Shown here in pieces: positions 24,798 through 34,441 of a DNA stretch of 64,000 nt. The notes beneath the pieces are model-generated. The model made no database searches and was not told the DNA's origin. It saw only the letters and a program-made list of their open reading frames with translations. Within the stretch, counting starts at the first letter, position 1; each line of letters starts with the position of its first letter. Position numbers and translations under genes: made by a program. Origin of the DNA: JAAZPT01 sp034180455 (lineage in GTDB: Bacteria; Bacillota; Clostridia; Christensenellales; Aristaeellaceae); NCBI GenBank assembly GCA_034180455.1, contig JAXFOG010000014.1, positions 50,479 to 114,478 of the forward strand. Reading direction: 5' to 3'.

Positions 24798-25981
24798 TAT
24801 AATAACTCCTTAAACTGCTTCTCAAGTTCATCCATATAATCTTTAAAAATATAATTTTGTTTATAATAGGCTTTTGCATTCTGTGCCATTTTGAGTTTAT
24901 CGCTTGCAGAAAGAGAAATAAAACGCTCTACAGCTCCTGCAAGAGCCTCTGGATCATCAGCTTGGACTGCTATTCCCCCACCTGATTCTTCAATAGTATC
25001 TCTGCTTTCTCCATTTATTGCAGCTATTACAGGTTTAGCAAATGCATAATAGCCTTGCAACTTTGCAGGAACAGTATAGCTTACAAGCTCATCATCTCGC
25101 ATTGTAAGCAACATTGCGCTTGCCATTGAATAATATTTAGGCATTTCCTCAAGAGGACGTCTGCCTGGCAATAGAATTTTATCTTGTAGATTTAGCTTAT
25201 TCACAAGAGCCTTAATATTTTCAAATTCAGATCCATCGCCAAGTATTATCCATTTTATTGGCTTATCTCTTAATATATCTGCAGCCTTTACAATAGTATC
25301 AACACTCTGCATGTGCCCTATATTGCCAGCAAACACAAAGCAATTCTGATTTATTGTGCTAGGCTCGCCCTCAAATATTTCATCTGCAAACTGTGGCAAA
25401 TAATATTTATCCTGAAGCTCAATATTGTGAACATCTTTCATATATTTTTTGAAAGATTTAGATGAATATGAAATAGTATCGCAATTGCTATATACAAATT
25501 TGCTAACTCTACCCATGAACTTGTAAAGCAACGAGGTTTTTTTCACATTCATTGCAGCAAGACAAGCAGGCCAAATATCCATAAGATACATATGTATCTT
25601 TTTATTTGACCGTCTTTTAAGAGTTAGAGCTGGAAGGCTCATTAGTATTGGAGAAGTGGAGTAGGCAAATATTATATCAAAATCACGCTTTACAAATAGG
25701 CTCCTCCAAACTGAGGATATCATATAGCTTACATAGTTTAGTGCTAGACCTAATTTGCCTTTCTTTCGCCCTATTTCAAAGCTTCTAATTATATTTACTC
25801 CATTATGAACTTCATGTCTGTTCTTGAAGCACCTATATTTTTGTGGAACATTACCATGAGGATAGTTTGGCAAACCAGTATAAACTGTAACCTCGTGTCC
25901 CCTTTTAACAAGCTCCTCGCATATTGGTGTAATGCGAAACTCCTCTGGATAATAATGCTGATATACAACAGCTATCTTCAT
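24797..25981 (-). CDS. Family 4 glycosyltransferase (WcaI/WbuB-like)
   Basis: A 394-residue GT-B fold glycosyltransferase. The N-terminus is MKIAVVYQHYYPEEFRITPI with LPNYPHG soon after, typical of WcaI/WbuB-like enzymes. The C-terminal donor domain has ILLPGRRPLEEMPKYYS and a Gly-rich tail region (EESGGGIAVQADDPEALAGAV). It probably builds a surface polysaccharide or glycolipid at the inner membrane. The acceptor and sugar are not predictable. It overlaps the stop of the upstream mtaD-like gene (TAATG), so translation is coupled. Confidence 0.75.
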   Translation of the reverse strand: MKIAVVYQHYYPEEFRITPICEELVKRGHEVTVYTGLPNYPHGNVPQKYRCFKNRHEVHNGVNIIRSFEIGRKKGKLGLALNYVSYMISSVWRSLFVKRDFDIIFAYSTSPILMSLPALTLKRRSNKKIHMYLMDIWPACLAAMNVKKTSLLYKFMGRVSKFVYSNCDTISYSSKSFKKYMKDVHNIELQDKYYLPQFADEIFEGEPSTINQNCFVFAGNIGHMQSVDTIVKAADILRDKPIKWIILGDGSEFENIKALVNKLNLQDKILLPGRRPLEEMPKYYSMASAMLLTMRDDELVSYTVPAKLQGYYAFAKPVIAAINGESRDTIEESGGGIAVQADDPEALAGAVERFISLSASDKLKMAQNAKAYYKQNYIFKDYMDELEKQFKELL

Positions 25982-27270
25982 TAGTTCAACGCCTTTGCAG
26001 CTTTAATCGCTTCTGCAAATATCTCTTTCTTATTGAAGCCAGGATATTCGCCATTTTCATAAAGAATATTTCCATCTACCATAGTAAGCTTAACATCTGC
26101 TCCTTGCAAAGCATAAACTATATCATCTTCTAGGCTATTTGAAGGGTAAGAACTAGCGTTATTCATATCAACAAGGAACAAGTCGGCAATATAGCCTTTC
26201 TTAATAAGTCCTAAATCGTCATAGCCTAGAGCCTTTGCTCCAGCAACAGTGGCAGCATAAAGTGCCTCGTATGGAGAAATCAATGTAGGGTCTCCTGTAA
26301 TGCCCTTTTGAAGAAGTGGCATAGCTCTCATTTCTTCCCAAAGGTTAAGGTTATTGTTGCTAGCCACGCCATCGGTACCAATACCAACATTGATTCCATT
26401 TTGCAAAAACTTTGCAACTGGGGCAATACCACTAGCAAGCTTAAGATTGCTAATAGGATTATGAGCAACATGAAAGCTTTTGTTTTTTACTATATCTATA
26501 TCACTGTCACTAAGCCAAACGCAATGTGCAGCAATAACCCTATTTTCTAGTGCTCCAACCTTATTAAGAAGCTCTACTGGAGTTGAATTAAATTTATCCA
26601 TTACGGTTTTATTTTCAACCCTTGTTTCGCTTACATGTATATGTATTGGCAAATTATATTTTTTGGCATCTGATGCAGCATGGGTAAGCAGGCTTTCTGT
26701 GGTAAGGTAACAAGAATGTGGAGCAAGTCCCGTCTTGATCCTACCTTCTTCCTTATTGTTCCAATCTAAAGCAAATTTCAGGCCCTCATAATAATCATCT
26801 AATGAACCATCAAAACTAACAGAACCATGCGTAAGAGTTGCTCTCATTTTGAAATCACTAACAGCCTTTGCTTCGGCGCCCATGTGCATATACATATCGC
26901 AAAAATTGCAAGTGCCATAGCGCAGCATCTCCATAATTCCAAGAAGGCTTGCAATATATACTAAATCATCACTAAGTTTTGCTTCTCTAGGGAAAATGGC
27001 TTTGTTTAACCAATCTTCCAAAGATAGATTTCCACCAACACTTCTAAGTAGTGTCATAGGAGTATGAGTGTGAATATTATTCATTCCAGGCATTGCTAAA
27101 GCACCGTCTGCATCGATAATTTTATCTGCGACAAATTTTGGAGCATCAGAGTTTTTTCCAGCATATAGTATTCTATTGCCATCCACATGAATTTGTCCGT
27201 CTGAAATGTATTTTATCTTTCCACTATCTGCTCCAACGCAGATATTAAGATTTTTAAGTATTGTTTTCAT
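25981..27270 (-). CDS. mtaD: 5-methylthioadenosine/S-adenosylhomocysteine deaminase-like amidohydrolase
   Basis: A 429-residue metal-dependent amidohydrolase. It carries the metal-binding N-NIHTHTPMTLLR motif near residue 66 and a later HIHVSETRVE. A histidine (AAHCVWLSD) and the Asp of IGTDGVASNNNL complete the active site. This matches the MtaD/SsnA group, which deaminates S-adenosylhomocysteine or 5'-methylthioadenosine to the inosine forms. It may instead be a general chlorohydrolase-type deaminase, since substrate range varies. It is first in an operon with the glycosyltransferase and mnmE. Confidence 0.82.
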   Translation of the reverse strand: MKTILKNLNICVGADSGKIKYISDGQIHVDGNRILYAGKNSDAPKFVADKIIDADGALAMPGMNNIHTHTPMTLLRSVGGNLSLEDWLNKAIFPREAKLSDDLVYIASLLGIMEMLRYGTCNFCDMYMHMGAEAKAVSDFKMRATLTHGSVSFDGSLDDYYEGLKFALDWNNKEEGRIKTGLAPHSCYLTTESLLTHAASDAKKYNLPIHIHVSETRVENKTVMDKFNSTPVELLNKVGALENRVIAAHCVWLSDSDIDIVKNKSFHVAHNPISNLKLASGIAPVAKFLQNGINVGIGTDGVASNNNLNLWEEMRAMPLLQKGITGDPTLISPYEALYAATVAGAKALGYDDLGLIKKGYIADLFLVDMNNASSYPSNSLEDDIVYALQGADVKLTMVDGNILYENGEYPGFNKKEIFAEAIKAAKALN

Positions 27271-27277
27271 GCTTCAC

Positions 27278-27760
27278 CTACTGCCATAATCTTAGCTGAT
27301 CGTCCAATTTTGCTAAATTGTCCATAAGTTTGATCTGCACTTCATTTACGGATTGCCCCGTCTGAAGTTGAACAAAAAACTCGTCAATAGAGGCCATTGT
27401 AGTATCTATGTCCTGTTGTGGAAATATTCTTGAGCTTTGACCACTTAATGATATATTTAGCGCATTAAGTGCATCCAAAGCATATACATGCTGCCTTACT
27501 CTTGATATAATATTTGTAGAACCACTTGCACCTGACCTACCAAGACTTTCTGCCTGACTAATTGCATTTTTCATCTCGGAATTAAGCATATTCTTTATTT
27601 TGACTTTAACATCTTCGGAGCTAAATGATCTACCGCCTATAAACTTTGAACCCACTAGTGCAGCTAATGCAATAACAAGCAATATAATTATTATTGTTTG
27701 CGTCTTAGGCTTCTTAAAGCTTTGAGACTGCATATCCTGACCTCTATATATAAATTTCAT
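27278..27760 (-). CDS. Hypothetical membrane-anchored protein
   Basis: A roughly 160-residue protein with a short basic N-terminus and one transmembrane helix (TIIIILLVIALAALVGSKFI). A helical extracytoplasmic domain follows (SEMKNAISQAESLGRSGASG, then a C-terminal LDDQLRLWQ). Two starts are plausible: ATG 27760, used here (AGAGGT seven bases upstream), and ATG 27733 (also behind an AGAGGT). It lies between ispH-rpsA and mtaD. The U-tract of the ispH-rpsA terminator ends right before its ribosome-binding site. No family recognised. Confidence 0.6.
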   Translation of the reverse strand: MKFIYRGQDMQSQSFKKPKTQTIIIILLVIALAALVGSKFIGGRSFSSEDVKVKIKNMLNSEMKNAISQAESLGRSGASGSTNIISRVRQHVYALDALNALNISLSGQSSRIFPQQDIDTTMASIDEFFVQLQTGQSVNEVQIKLMDNLAKLDDQLRLWQ

Positions 27761-27772
27761 GATTACCTCTAT

Positions 27773-27802
27773 AAAAAACGAGTAAAGGCGCACCTTTACT
27801 CG
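27773..27802 (-). terminator. Terminator after ispH-rpsA
   Basis: A perfect 10-bp stem (CGAGTAAAGG / CCTTTACTCG, loop CGCA), followed on the minus strand by TTTTTT. It starts 15 bases after the ispH-rpsA stop. The ribosome-binding site of the next gene begins within three bases of the T-tract. Confidence 0.85.
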
Positions 27803-27816
27803 TAATATGTTATTGA

Positions 27817-29886
27817 TTATTCCTCAGTGTGTTCAGCAGGAATATCTAATTCTTCCTCTAGATTCGCACCAGGTAAATCTAATTCATCCATATTTGTATC
27901 CAAAGCTTCATCAGCAAGTACGGCGCGTATGCTTAAGCTGATCTTTCTATCTTCTTTATTAACATTAAGCACCTTAACTCTTACTGTCTCGCCAACCTTT
28001 ACAGCATCCTCAACCTTTTCAATACGGTTAAGTGCGCATTGAGAAATATGAACAAGTCCGTCCAAGCCTGGCTCAAGCTCTACAAAAGCACCAAATGTAG
28101 TAATTCTTACTACTTTGCCATCTACAACTGAGCCAACTGGATATTTTTCTTCTACATTTTCCCATGGATGAGGCATTGTCTGCTTTAGTCCAAGAGAAAT
28201 GCGCTTATTCTCAGGATTGAGAGATAGTATCTTTACCATAACCTTCTGGTCTGGCTTTACAACTTCCTTAGGATTCTTGATTCTGCCCCAAGACAAGTCT
28301 GTGATATGTATAAGGCCATCAATGCCCCCTAAATCAACAAATGCTCCGAAGTTAGTAAGGCGTCTTACTATACCCTCTACTACTTCACCCTCTTGTAGCT
28401 TGCTCCAAGCTTCTTCTTGCTGCTTTTCTCTTTCTTCTTGCAAAACAAGTTTACGGCTAGCTACAAGGCGCTTTTTCTGAGCGTCAAGCTCAAGAATTTT
28501 TACTTCAAAGGTCTGGCCTACGAATTGGCTTAGATCTTCAACATATCTCAATGCAATATGAGAAGCAGGTATAAATGTGCGAATACCGTTTATTCTGGCT
28601 GTCACACCACCCTTAACGACTTCTTTCACAGTAGCTTCTACATATTCGTTATTGTGAAATTTCTCCTCAAGCTTTTCCCACTGCTTGCGATTGATGATGT
28701 TTTTCTGTGATAGAACTACATTTCCCTCACCATCATTTGGCTTAACAACCTCAACCTCAATCTCATCGCCAAGCTTTACATCTTGATCTGCAAGCTGGTT
28801 GCGAGCTATGAGTCCGTCAGATTTAACGCCGATGTTAACGCAAACTTCATCATCTGTAATCTGTACAACTGTGCCTTTGAGCACTTTTCCAGGATGTATC
28901 CTAACCATAGTGGCTTCCATAGCTGCCATAAAGTCACTGTGCACTTCATCCACAGGATGCTCACTTGCGGGTTCTTCAACCTTCTCAGCTGTGTTTACAG
29001 GCTCAGATGCTTCTTGCTTGATCTCTACTTCGTCTTGGGTAAGTACGTCCTTATTCTCCATGTCCGTCATGTGTGTTACAACCTCCTTGAGCGACCACTC
29101 CGGTGTTGACGCTCCGGCGGTGATCCCTACTGTCTCCGTTTTTATATCTGCAAAGCCCAAAGGTATTTCCTTTGCGCGCTCTACCAAAATTGTTCTGCTA
29201 CATAATTGCTTGCATGTATCATATAGCTTACGTGTATTTGAACTATTTTTGCCTCCAACAACTATCATTGCATCTGCTCTGCTGGCAAGCTCTCTAGCAG
29301 CCTCTTGTCGTTTGATCGTAGCAGTGCATATAGTGTTCATAAGATCAAGGCAATCCACTCGATTTTTTAATGCATCGCATATATTTTCCCATAGTTCTTT
29401 AGGAAAAGTGGTTTGAGCTACTGCAAGAGCCTTGCTAATATGAGGTAACTGCAAAGCTTCTTCAACGCTTTTAACAATGTAGCTTTTGCCCATGCACCAG
29501 CCTATTGTGCCAATAATTTCAGGATGCCCACCATCACCTACAAGTATTACAGGAAGACCTGTTTTGCTATACTCAGCGACTTTCTGATGCAACCTGCTTA
29601 CAAAAGGGCAGGTAAGATCAAATACTTTTTTGCCTCTATTTTCTAGCTCCTGAATAACCTTTGGTGATACTCCATGACTACGTATTATCACGCACTCAGT
29701 ATCTATATCATCAAGCTCTTTTGCCCTTATTCCTTGTTTTTCAAGCTTATCTACAACAAGAGAATTATGAACAAGTTGTCCCAGGCTACTAATATGCTTG
29801 TATTTTACAGCTAGCTCTTGAGCATTATTTACTGCTCTACTGACTCCAGTGCAAAATCCCGCATACCTTGCTAATTCTATCGGCAT
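27817..29886 (-). CDS. ispH-rpsA: IspH - ribosomal protein S1 fusion
   Basis: A 689-residue fusion common in Clostridia. Residues about 1-280 are 4-hydroxy-3-methylbut-2-enyl diphosphate reductase, the last step of the non-mevalonate isoprenoid pathway. Its [4Fe-4S] ligands are Cys in GFCTGVSRA, FDLTCPF and MNTICTA. After an acidic linker (about 290-325) come four S1 domains, for example VCVNIGVKSDGL, GGVTARINGIRTF, NFGAFVDLGGIDGL and TFGAFVELEPGLDGL, then an acidic tail. Four domains match the short S1 proteins of Firmicutes. Why the two are joined is unknown. Confidence 0.93.
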   Translation of the reverse strand: MPIELARYAGFCTGVSRAVNNAQELAVKYKHISSLGQLVHNSLVVDKLEKQGIRAKELDDIDTECVIIRSHGVSPKVIQELENRGKKVFDLTCPFVSRLHQKVAEYSKTGLPVILVGDGGHPEIIGTIGWCMGKSYIVKSVEEALQLPHISKALAVAQTTFPKELWENICDALKNRVDCLDLMNTICTATIKRQEAARELASRADAMIVVGGKNSSNTRKLYDTCKQLCSRTILVERAKEIPLGFADIKTETVGITAGASTPEWSLKEVVTHMTDMENKDVLTQDEVEIKQEASEPVNTAEKVEEPASEHPVDEVHSDFMAAMEATMVRIHPGKVLKGTVVQITDDEVCVNIGVKSDGLIARNQLADQDVKLGDEIEVEVVKPNDGEGNVVLSQKNIINRKQWEKLEEKFHNNEYVEATVKEVVKGGVTARINGIRTFIPASHIALRYVEDLSQFVGQTFEVKILELDAQKKRLVASRKLVLQEEREKQQEEAWSKLQEGEVVEGIVRRLTNFGAFVDLGGIDGLIHITDLSWGRIKNPKEVVKPDQKVMVKILSLNPENKRISLGLKQTMPHPWENVEEKYPVGSVVDGKVVRITTFGAFVELEPGLDGLVHISQCALNRIEKVEDAVKVGETVRVKVLNVNKEDRKISLSIRAVLADEALDTNMDELDLPGANLEEELDIPAEHTEE

Positions 29887-29992
29887 TTTACCCTTTCATT
29901 CTAATATATAATCGGTATATATTCAAGCTTTTACATACAATTTTGTATAAAAAAACTTAAAATTAACATAATTTCATATAATTTTACACTCT

Positions 29993-30619
29993 TTAGTAAG
30001 TTTTTACAACTTTTTTGTAATAATCCTTGATTTCTTCCATTATCAATTCGTTCTTATTTACATCTGCATCTGAATTAACTACTTCAGAAAAATCCAATGG
30101 TTCAAAAAAATAGATATTGGTTTTTCGGAATAATCTAAATTTTCTGTCAATATATACAGGCAGTACTGGCACATTACACATCTGAATAATTACGCCAACT
30201 CCATTTTCTGCTTCCTGCATATCCCCACTCTTATGTCTAGTGCCTTCAGGAAAAATTCCTAGTATACCACCAGACTTTATGAGTTTTATTGATTTTTTCA
30301 TAGCTCGTAGATCAGTATTTTTTCTGTCGATAGGAATCATATAAAGCTTTGAAAATATATAATTGCCTATTTTACTGCTAGCAAGCTCTTTTTTGCCCAA
30401 GAAACTAACATGGTTCTTTTTTATGCGACTAGCAATAGCCACAGGATCAATAAAACTCCTGTGATTACTGATTAAAACATACGGAGTCTGCAAATTGTCA
30501 ACTATCTCTACACCATGATATTTAATTCTAAATAATACATCGGCAATTCTAGCCAAGAATCGCATAAATCTGTACATTCTTGTTTCATTGGCTGCATTAG
30601 TTTTATCTTCGTTTTGCAT
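29993..30619 (-). CDS. plsC: 1-acyl-sn-glycerol-3-phosphate acyltransferase
   Basis: A 208-residue membrane-associated acyltransferase making phosphatidic acid from lysophosphatidic acid. Conserved blocks: NHRSFIDPVAI (HX4D catalytic motif), IGNYIFSKLYMIPIDR, and GILGIFPEGTRHKSG (the FPEGTR lysophosphatidate-binding motif). It overlaps cmk by 17 bases and belongs to the HAD-cmk-plsC operon that ends before ispH-rpsA. Confidence 0.88.
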   Translation of the reverse strand: MQNEDKTNAANETRMYRFMRFLARIADVLFRIKYHGVEIVDNLQTPYVLISNHRSFIDPVAIASRIKKNHVSFLGKKELASSKIGNYIFSKLYMIPIDRKNTDLRAMKKSIKLIKSGGILGIFPEGTRHKSGDMQEAENGVGVIIQMCNVPVLPVYIDRKFRLFRKTNIYFFEPLDFSEVVNSDADVNKNELIMEEIKDYYKKVVKTY

Positions 30620-31268
30620 AATGTTCCTTTACTATTCTATAAATGGTTTCTATAGTTTCATCAAAACTCATATCGCTTGTATCTACAAGTATTGCATCAT
30701 CAGCTTTTTTAAGTGGATTTATTTTTCGTGTGCTATCCTGAATATCGCGTTCTTTCAGATCGGCAAGAATCTGTTCGTAGCTTTTCTCACTTTGCTCTTT
30801 ATATCTTCTCATGGCTCTTATCTCAGGCTTTGCAGTTAGATATATTTTTATCTCAGCATCGGTAAGAACATTGGTTCCTATATCTCTTCCGTCTATTATA
30901 ACATCATTATTTTTAGCTATTTTTCTTTGTTCTGCCACAAGTTTTTCTCTTACAAAGCCTAACTTTGAAAGATTGGATGCTTTCATTGATATTTCAGATG
31001 TTCTTATATATGGGTTAACGTCTATACCATTAAGGTAAGTAATCTGCTTTCCATTTTTGAAACCAACTGTGATGGAGCTTGTATCCATAGTACGCTTTAT
31101 GCCTGAGTTATCGTCATCTTTTATGCCCCCTAACTTACAAGCATACGCAAACGCTCTATACATAGCACCCGTATCAAGATGCAATATCCCAAGTTTTTCG
31201 GCTAGAGCATCGGCTACTGTGGATTTGCCTGCGCCCATCGGCCCATCTATCGCAATATTTATTTTCAT
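30603..31268 (-). CDS. cmk: Cytidylate kinase
   Basis: A 221-residue kinase phosphorylating CMP and dCMP. P-loop IDGPMGAGKST near residue 8, then LHLDTGAMYRAFA and VIIDGRDIGT, complete the family signature, with a lid region (MRRYKEQSEKSYE). Standard length. The start overlaps the HAD gene stop (ATGA) and GGAGG lies upstream. The gene is commonly found next to plsC and ispH-rpsA in Clostridia, as here. Confidence 0.92.
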   Translation of the reverse strand: MKINIAIDGPMGAGKSTVADALAEKLGILHLDTGAMYRAFAYACKLGGIKDDDNSGIKRTMDTSSITVGFKNGKQITYLNGIDVNPYIRTSEISMKASNLSKLGFVREKLVAEQRKIAKNNDVIIDGRDIGTNVLTDAEIKIYLTAKPEIRAMRRYKEQSEKSYEQILADLKERDIQDSTRKINPLKKADDAILVDTSDMSFDETIETIYRIVKEHYAKRR

Positions 31269-31930
31269 TGTGCCTCCAATATTTTAAACAAAGCTTTTTC
31301 AAGCTGAAAATAATTTTCGTATGTGTTTTTATATTTTTTCCCAAAATACACCCCACCAGGAATTGCTATTTGCATGCCCAATATTCCTAGATGCTCACAT
31401 GGATAAAAATCTCTATCGCAATTATCGCCTATATAAATCATCTCATCAAAGCGTAGGTCCATTTGATTGGCAATAACTCTAAAGCTTACATCGCAAGGCT
31501 TTCTACAATGTTTGCCTCCCAATGCGTCACTATATACTTTATAATCAAAATACTTGTCTAGGCCAAGGCCTATGACCTTATTATTTTGTGCATCAGGTGT
31601 ACCATCACTTATTATACCTAGTATAAGGCCTTTATTTTTAAGTTTTATAAGTATATTTTCTATATTTTCAAAAGGCTTTATCTGTGGAATATGGGCTCTG
31701 TGTATGCTAAGCAAGCTCTCATGAAGATGCGTTGAATAATGATTTATTGAATATAAATACTCTTTTATTGCATCGCTAGCATTAGTAGTAAAGCAAGCCA
31801 CCATATCATCTGTTTTTGCCTCTATACCAATACTGTTTAAATAAGAACACAGTAAAGAAAAGCCTGACCTGATATAGTCTAGCTCAGGATACAAAGTATC
31901 ATCTACATCAAACACAACTGCCTTTACCAT
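31265..31930 (-). CDS. HAD-superfamily hydrolase (putative phosphatase)
   Basis: A 221-residue haloacid dehalogenase-type phosphatase. Motif I FDVDDTLYPELDYI (nucleophile Asp near residue 9), motif II IISDGTPD, and motif III MIYIGDNCDRDFYP are clear. The spacing suggests subfamily I with a helical cap. The substrate is unknown. First gene of the HAD-cmk-plsC operon, divergent from the cyclophilin gene. Confidence 0.8.
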   Translation of the reverse strand: MVKAVVFDVDDTLYPELDYIRSGFSLLCSYLNSIGIEAKTDDMVACFTTNASDAIKEYLYSINHYSTHLHESLLSIHRAHIPQIKPFENIENILIKLKNKGLILGIISDGTPDAQNNKVIGLGLDKYFDYKVYSDALGGKHCRKPCDVSFRVIANQMDLRFDEMIYIGDNCDRDFYPCEHLGILGMQIAIPGGVYFGKKYKNTYENYFQLEKALFKILEAQ

Positions 31931-32032
31931 ATGTCCTCCAAATAGCTGGATACATTATAACAAAAACAATGATTTTTTTAAACCTATACTTATGATATAA
32001 TACTCCTATAAGTTACAGAAAGGATATTAAAA

Positions 32033-32548
32033 ATGAGTAATCCTATATTTAAAATAACTATGGCAAATGGTGCAGTGATGGAGGGCGAGCTTTATCCAGA
32101 TATGGCTCCAGAAAGCGTTGGCAACTTTATAGAGCTTGCTAATAGTGGCTTTTATGATGGGCTATGCTTTCATAGAGTAATACCAGGATTTATGATACAA
32201 GGAGGATGCCCACTCGGAAATGGAACAGGTGGCCCCGATTGGCGCATTAAGGGCGAGTTTAATCAAAACGGAGTAAATAACCCATTAAAGCATACTGAGG
32301 GTGTGCTAAGCATGGCTCGCAGTATGATGCCAAACAGTGCTGGAAGTCAATTTTTTATTATGACAAGCACATCACCACATCTTGATGGAGCGTATGCTGC
32401 ATTTGGCAAACTAACAAGTGGAATGGATGAAGCATACAGGATCGTAAATGTAAAGCGTGATTACAACGATAAGCCTCTTGAAAGACAAGAGATCAAGTCA
32501 ATTAGAGTTGAGTGCTTTGGAAAGGAATATCCTTTTACCAAGTTATAA
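32033..32548 (+). CDS. Cyclophilin-type peptidyl-prolyl isomerase
   Basis: A 171-residue single-domain cyclophilin that speeds proline cis-trans isomerisation in folding. Core motifs: FHRVIPGFMIQGGCPLGNGTGG, SMARSMMPNSAGSQFFI and the LDGAYAAFGKL region, with the catalytic Arg (FHRVI) present. No signal peptide, so it acts in the cytoplasm. A TATAAT lies about 30 bases before the ATG. Confidence 0.93.
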   Translation: MSNPIFKITMANGAVMEGELYPDMAPESVGNFIELANSGFYDGLCFHRVIPGFMIQGGCPLGNGTGGPDWRIKGEFNQNGVNNPLKHTEGVLSMARSMMPNSAGSQFFIMTSTSPHLDGAYAAFGKLTSGMDEAYRIVNVKRDYNDKPLERQEIKSIRVECFGKEYPFTKL

Positions 32549-32671
32549 TTTAGCTATATAATGAATTTTCCCTATAGATACATAGTTTGCCACAACTTTA
32601 TTAAATAATTTCTAATATATTAAGGAATTGAAATATATTGTTCTTTTTAGTATAATAAGTTCGGAGGCAGT

Positions 32672-34441
32672 ATGTACAGAGTATCAGGGAATTTAGACGG
32701 AATTAGAAGGACAGCATTAGAACAGCTGGACTCTCTTTTCGACATACCATCAGATAGCACAAAATATATTGATGAATTTATACTTACAACAATATGTGAA
32801 ATAAGCTATCACTACAATAGAGAGATAAGTGTATATATTGCAAGAAATGGCAAACTTCTTTCAATAGACTTAGGAGATAACGATTCTGTAGGTTTAAAGA
32901 ATATAAGCGTTAGACGTGATAGCAATAGGCTTTGTGGGGTGCGTTGTATACACACTCATCCAAACGCTAGCTTCACGCTTTCAGCGATGGACACATCGGC
33001 CCTTATTTCTTTAAAGCTTGATGCTATGAGTGCAGTAAGCGTTTTAAATGGCAAGGCAGATAAGATATGTACTGCAGTTATAGCTCTTAATAAAGACGAT
33101 AATTATGAAATAGTAAATATTTCTCCTTGCAGCGAAATACCCCACGAGAAACTTCTGGAAGCTATAATTCATGCCGAAGATGATTTTGATAAGGGGTTTG
33201 ATTCTTTAGACAATGGTCTTGAGAGAGTTTTGCTGCTTGGCATAGAAAGCGAAGCATCTCTTGATGAGCTTGCTGCCCTTGCAGAAACAGCTAATGTGCT
33301 TGTAGTGGACAAACTATTGCAAAAAAGAGAGTCTCCAGACTCTGCAAGCTACATTGGAGATGGCAAAGCAAAAGAGCTTGCCAGAATGATACAGACGCGC
33401 AATATTGAAACAGTAATCTGCGATGACGAGATCTCTGGATCAATGCAAAAAAGGCTTGAAGAACTGTTGAACTGTAAAGTAATAGACAGAACAGCTTTGA
33501 TACTAGATATATTTGCAAAACATTCTCGCAGTGCAGAAAGCAAGCTACAAGTAGAGGCTGCACAGCTTAAGTATAGAAGCCAGAGGCTTATTGGCCTAGG
33601 AACAGAGCTGAGCCGTTTGGGTGGTGGAATAGGAACAAGGGGCCCAGGCGAAAGCAAGTTAGAAGTTGATAGGCGTAGGATAGCCCAGCGTTTATCCTTC
33701 CTTGAAAAAGAAATAAAGAGCATAGCAGAGCAAAGAAAGCTAAGGCGCAAGGAACGCGAAAAGAACAACATTCCTGTTGTAGCTCTTGTAGGATATACCA
33801 ATGCTGGCAAAAGCTCTTTGCTAAATGCACTTACATATTCTGATGCCTATGTAGAAAATAAACTTTTTGCAACACTAGACGCTCTAACCAGGAAATATCA
33901 ACTTAGTGATGGGCAAGATATATTGCTGGTAGATACAGTAGGGTTCATTAAAAAGTTGCCACACTTTTTAGTAAAAACCTTTTCTAGCACATTAGAAGAA
34001 GCAGCTCTTGCTGATCTTACTATAATAGTGCTTGATGGTTCTAGTAGCGAAATGATGGAGCATTATGCTACTGTGCAAGATACTTTAGAAAGTATAAATG
34101 CTTGTAATTCTCCTAGCATAGTTGTAATAAACAAGTGCGATCTCTTTGAGAAAAAGGATTTTGAAAAGGGCATATACATAAGTACAAAGACTGGAGAAGG
34201 ATTAGAACAGCTTGATCATGCTATAATAGATGCACTTAAAGAAAGATATATAACAGCAAAGTACTTTGTGCCATATGCTAAAATGCATTTGCTTGCATAT
34301 ATGCACGATAATGGAAAAGTGCTTAACGAAGAATATACAGATAGTGGCGTAATAGTGGAAGCAAAACTTCCAAATAATGTAAGTAAAAGGCTTAGTATAG
34401 TTGAAAATATAAAGCCACCAGAAGGAGATATATGCCTATAA
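32672..34441 (+). CDS. hflX: HflX-type ribosome-associated GTPase with N-terminal JAMM-like domain
   Basis: A 589-residue GTPase. The C-terminal two-thirds is HflX: GIGTRGPGESKLE in the HflX domain, then the G domain with GYTNAGKSSLLNAL (from about residue 374), LVDTVGF and INKCD. HflX rescues and disassembles ribosomes under stress. The first about 180 residues are extra compared with the Escherichia coli protein. They contain IHTHP...SAMD, an exact HxH-x7-SxxD metal site (H94, H96, S104, D107), as in JAB/MPN metallopeptidases and RadC. It overlaps the vanY gene downstream by ten bases. Confidence 0.85.
   Translation: MYRVSGNLDGIRRTALEQLDSLFDIPSDSTKYIDEFILTTICEISYHYNREISVYIARNGKLLSIDLGDNDSVGLKNISVRRDSNRLCGVRCIHTHPNASFTLSAMDTSALISLKLDAMSAVSVLNGKADKICTAVIALNKDDNYEIVNISPCSEIPHEKLLEAIIHAEDDFDKGFDSLDNGLERVLLLGIESEASLDELAALAETANVLVVDKLLQKRESPDSASYIGDGKAKELARMIQTRNIETVICDDEISGSMQKRLEELLNCKVIDRTALILDIFAKHSRSAESKLQVEAAQLKYRSQRLIGLGTELSRLGGGIGTRGPGESKLEVDRRRIAQRLSFLEKEIKSIAEQRKLRRKEREKNNIPVVALVGYTNAGKSSLLNALTYSDAYVENKLFATLDALTRKYQLSDGQDILLVDTVGFIKKLPHFLVKTFSSTLEEAALADLTIIVLDGSSSEMMEHYATVQDTLESINACNSPSIVVINKCDLFEKKDFEKGIYISTKTGEGLEQLDHAIIDALKERYITAKYFVPYAKMHLLAYMHDNGKVLNEEYTDSGVIVEAKLPNNVSKRLSIVENIKPPEGDICL

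Noticed and set aside
28799..29416. A 205-codon open frame on the plus strand inside ispH-rpsA
   Set aside because: It is antisense to a well-conserved fusion gene, has no family features, and its serine/threonine-rich composition is that of a shadow frame.
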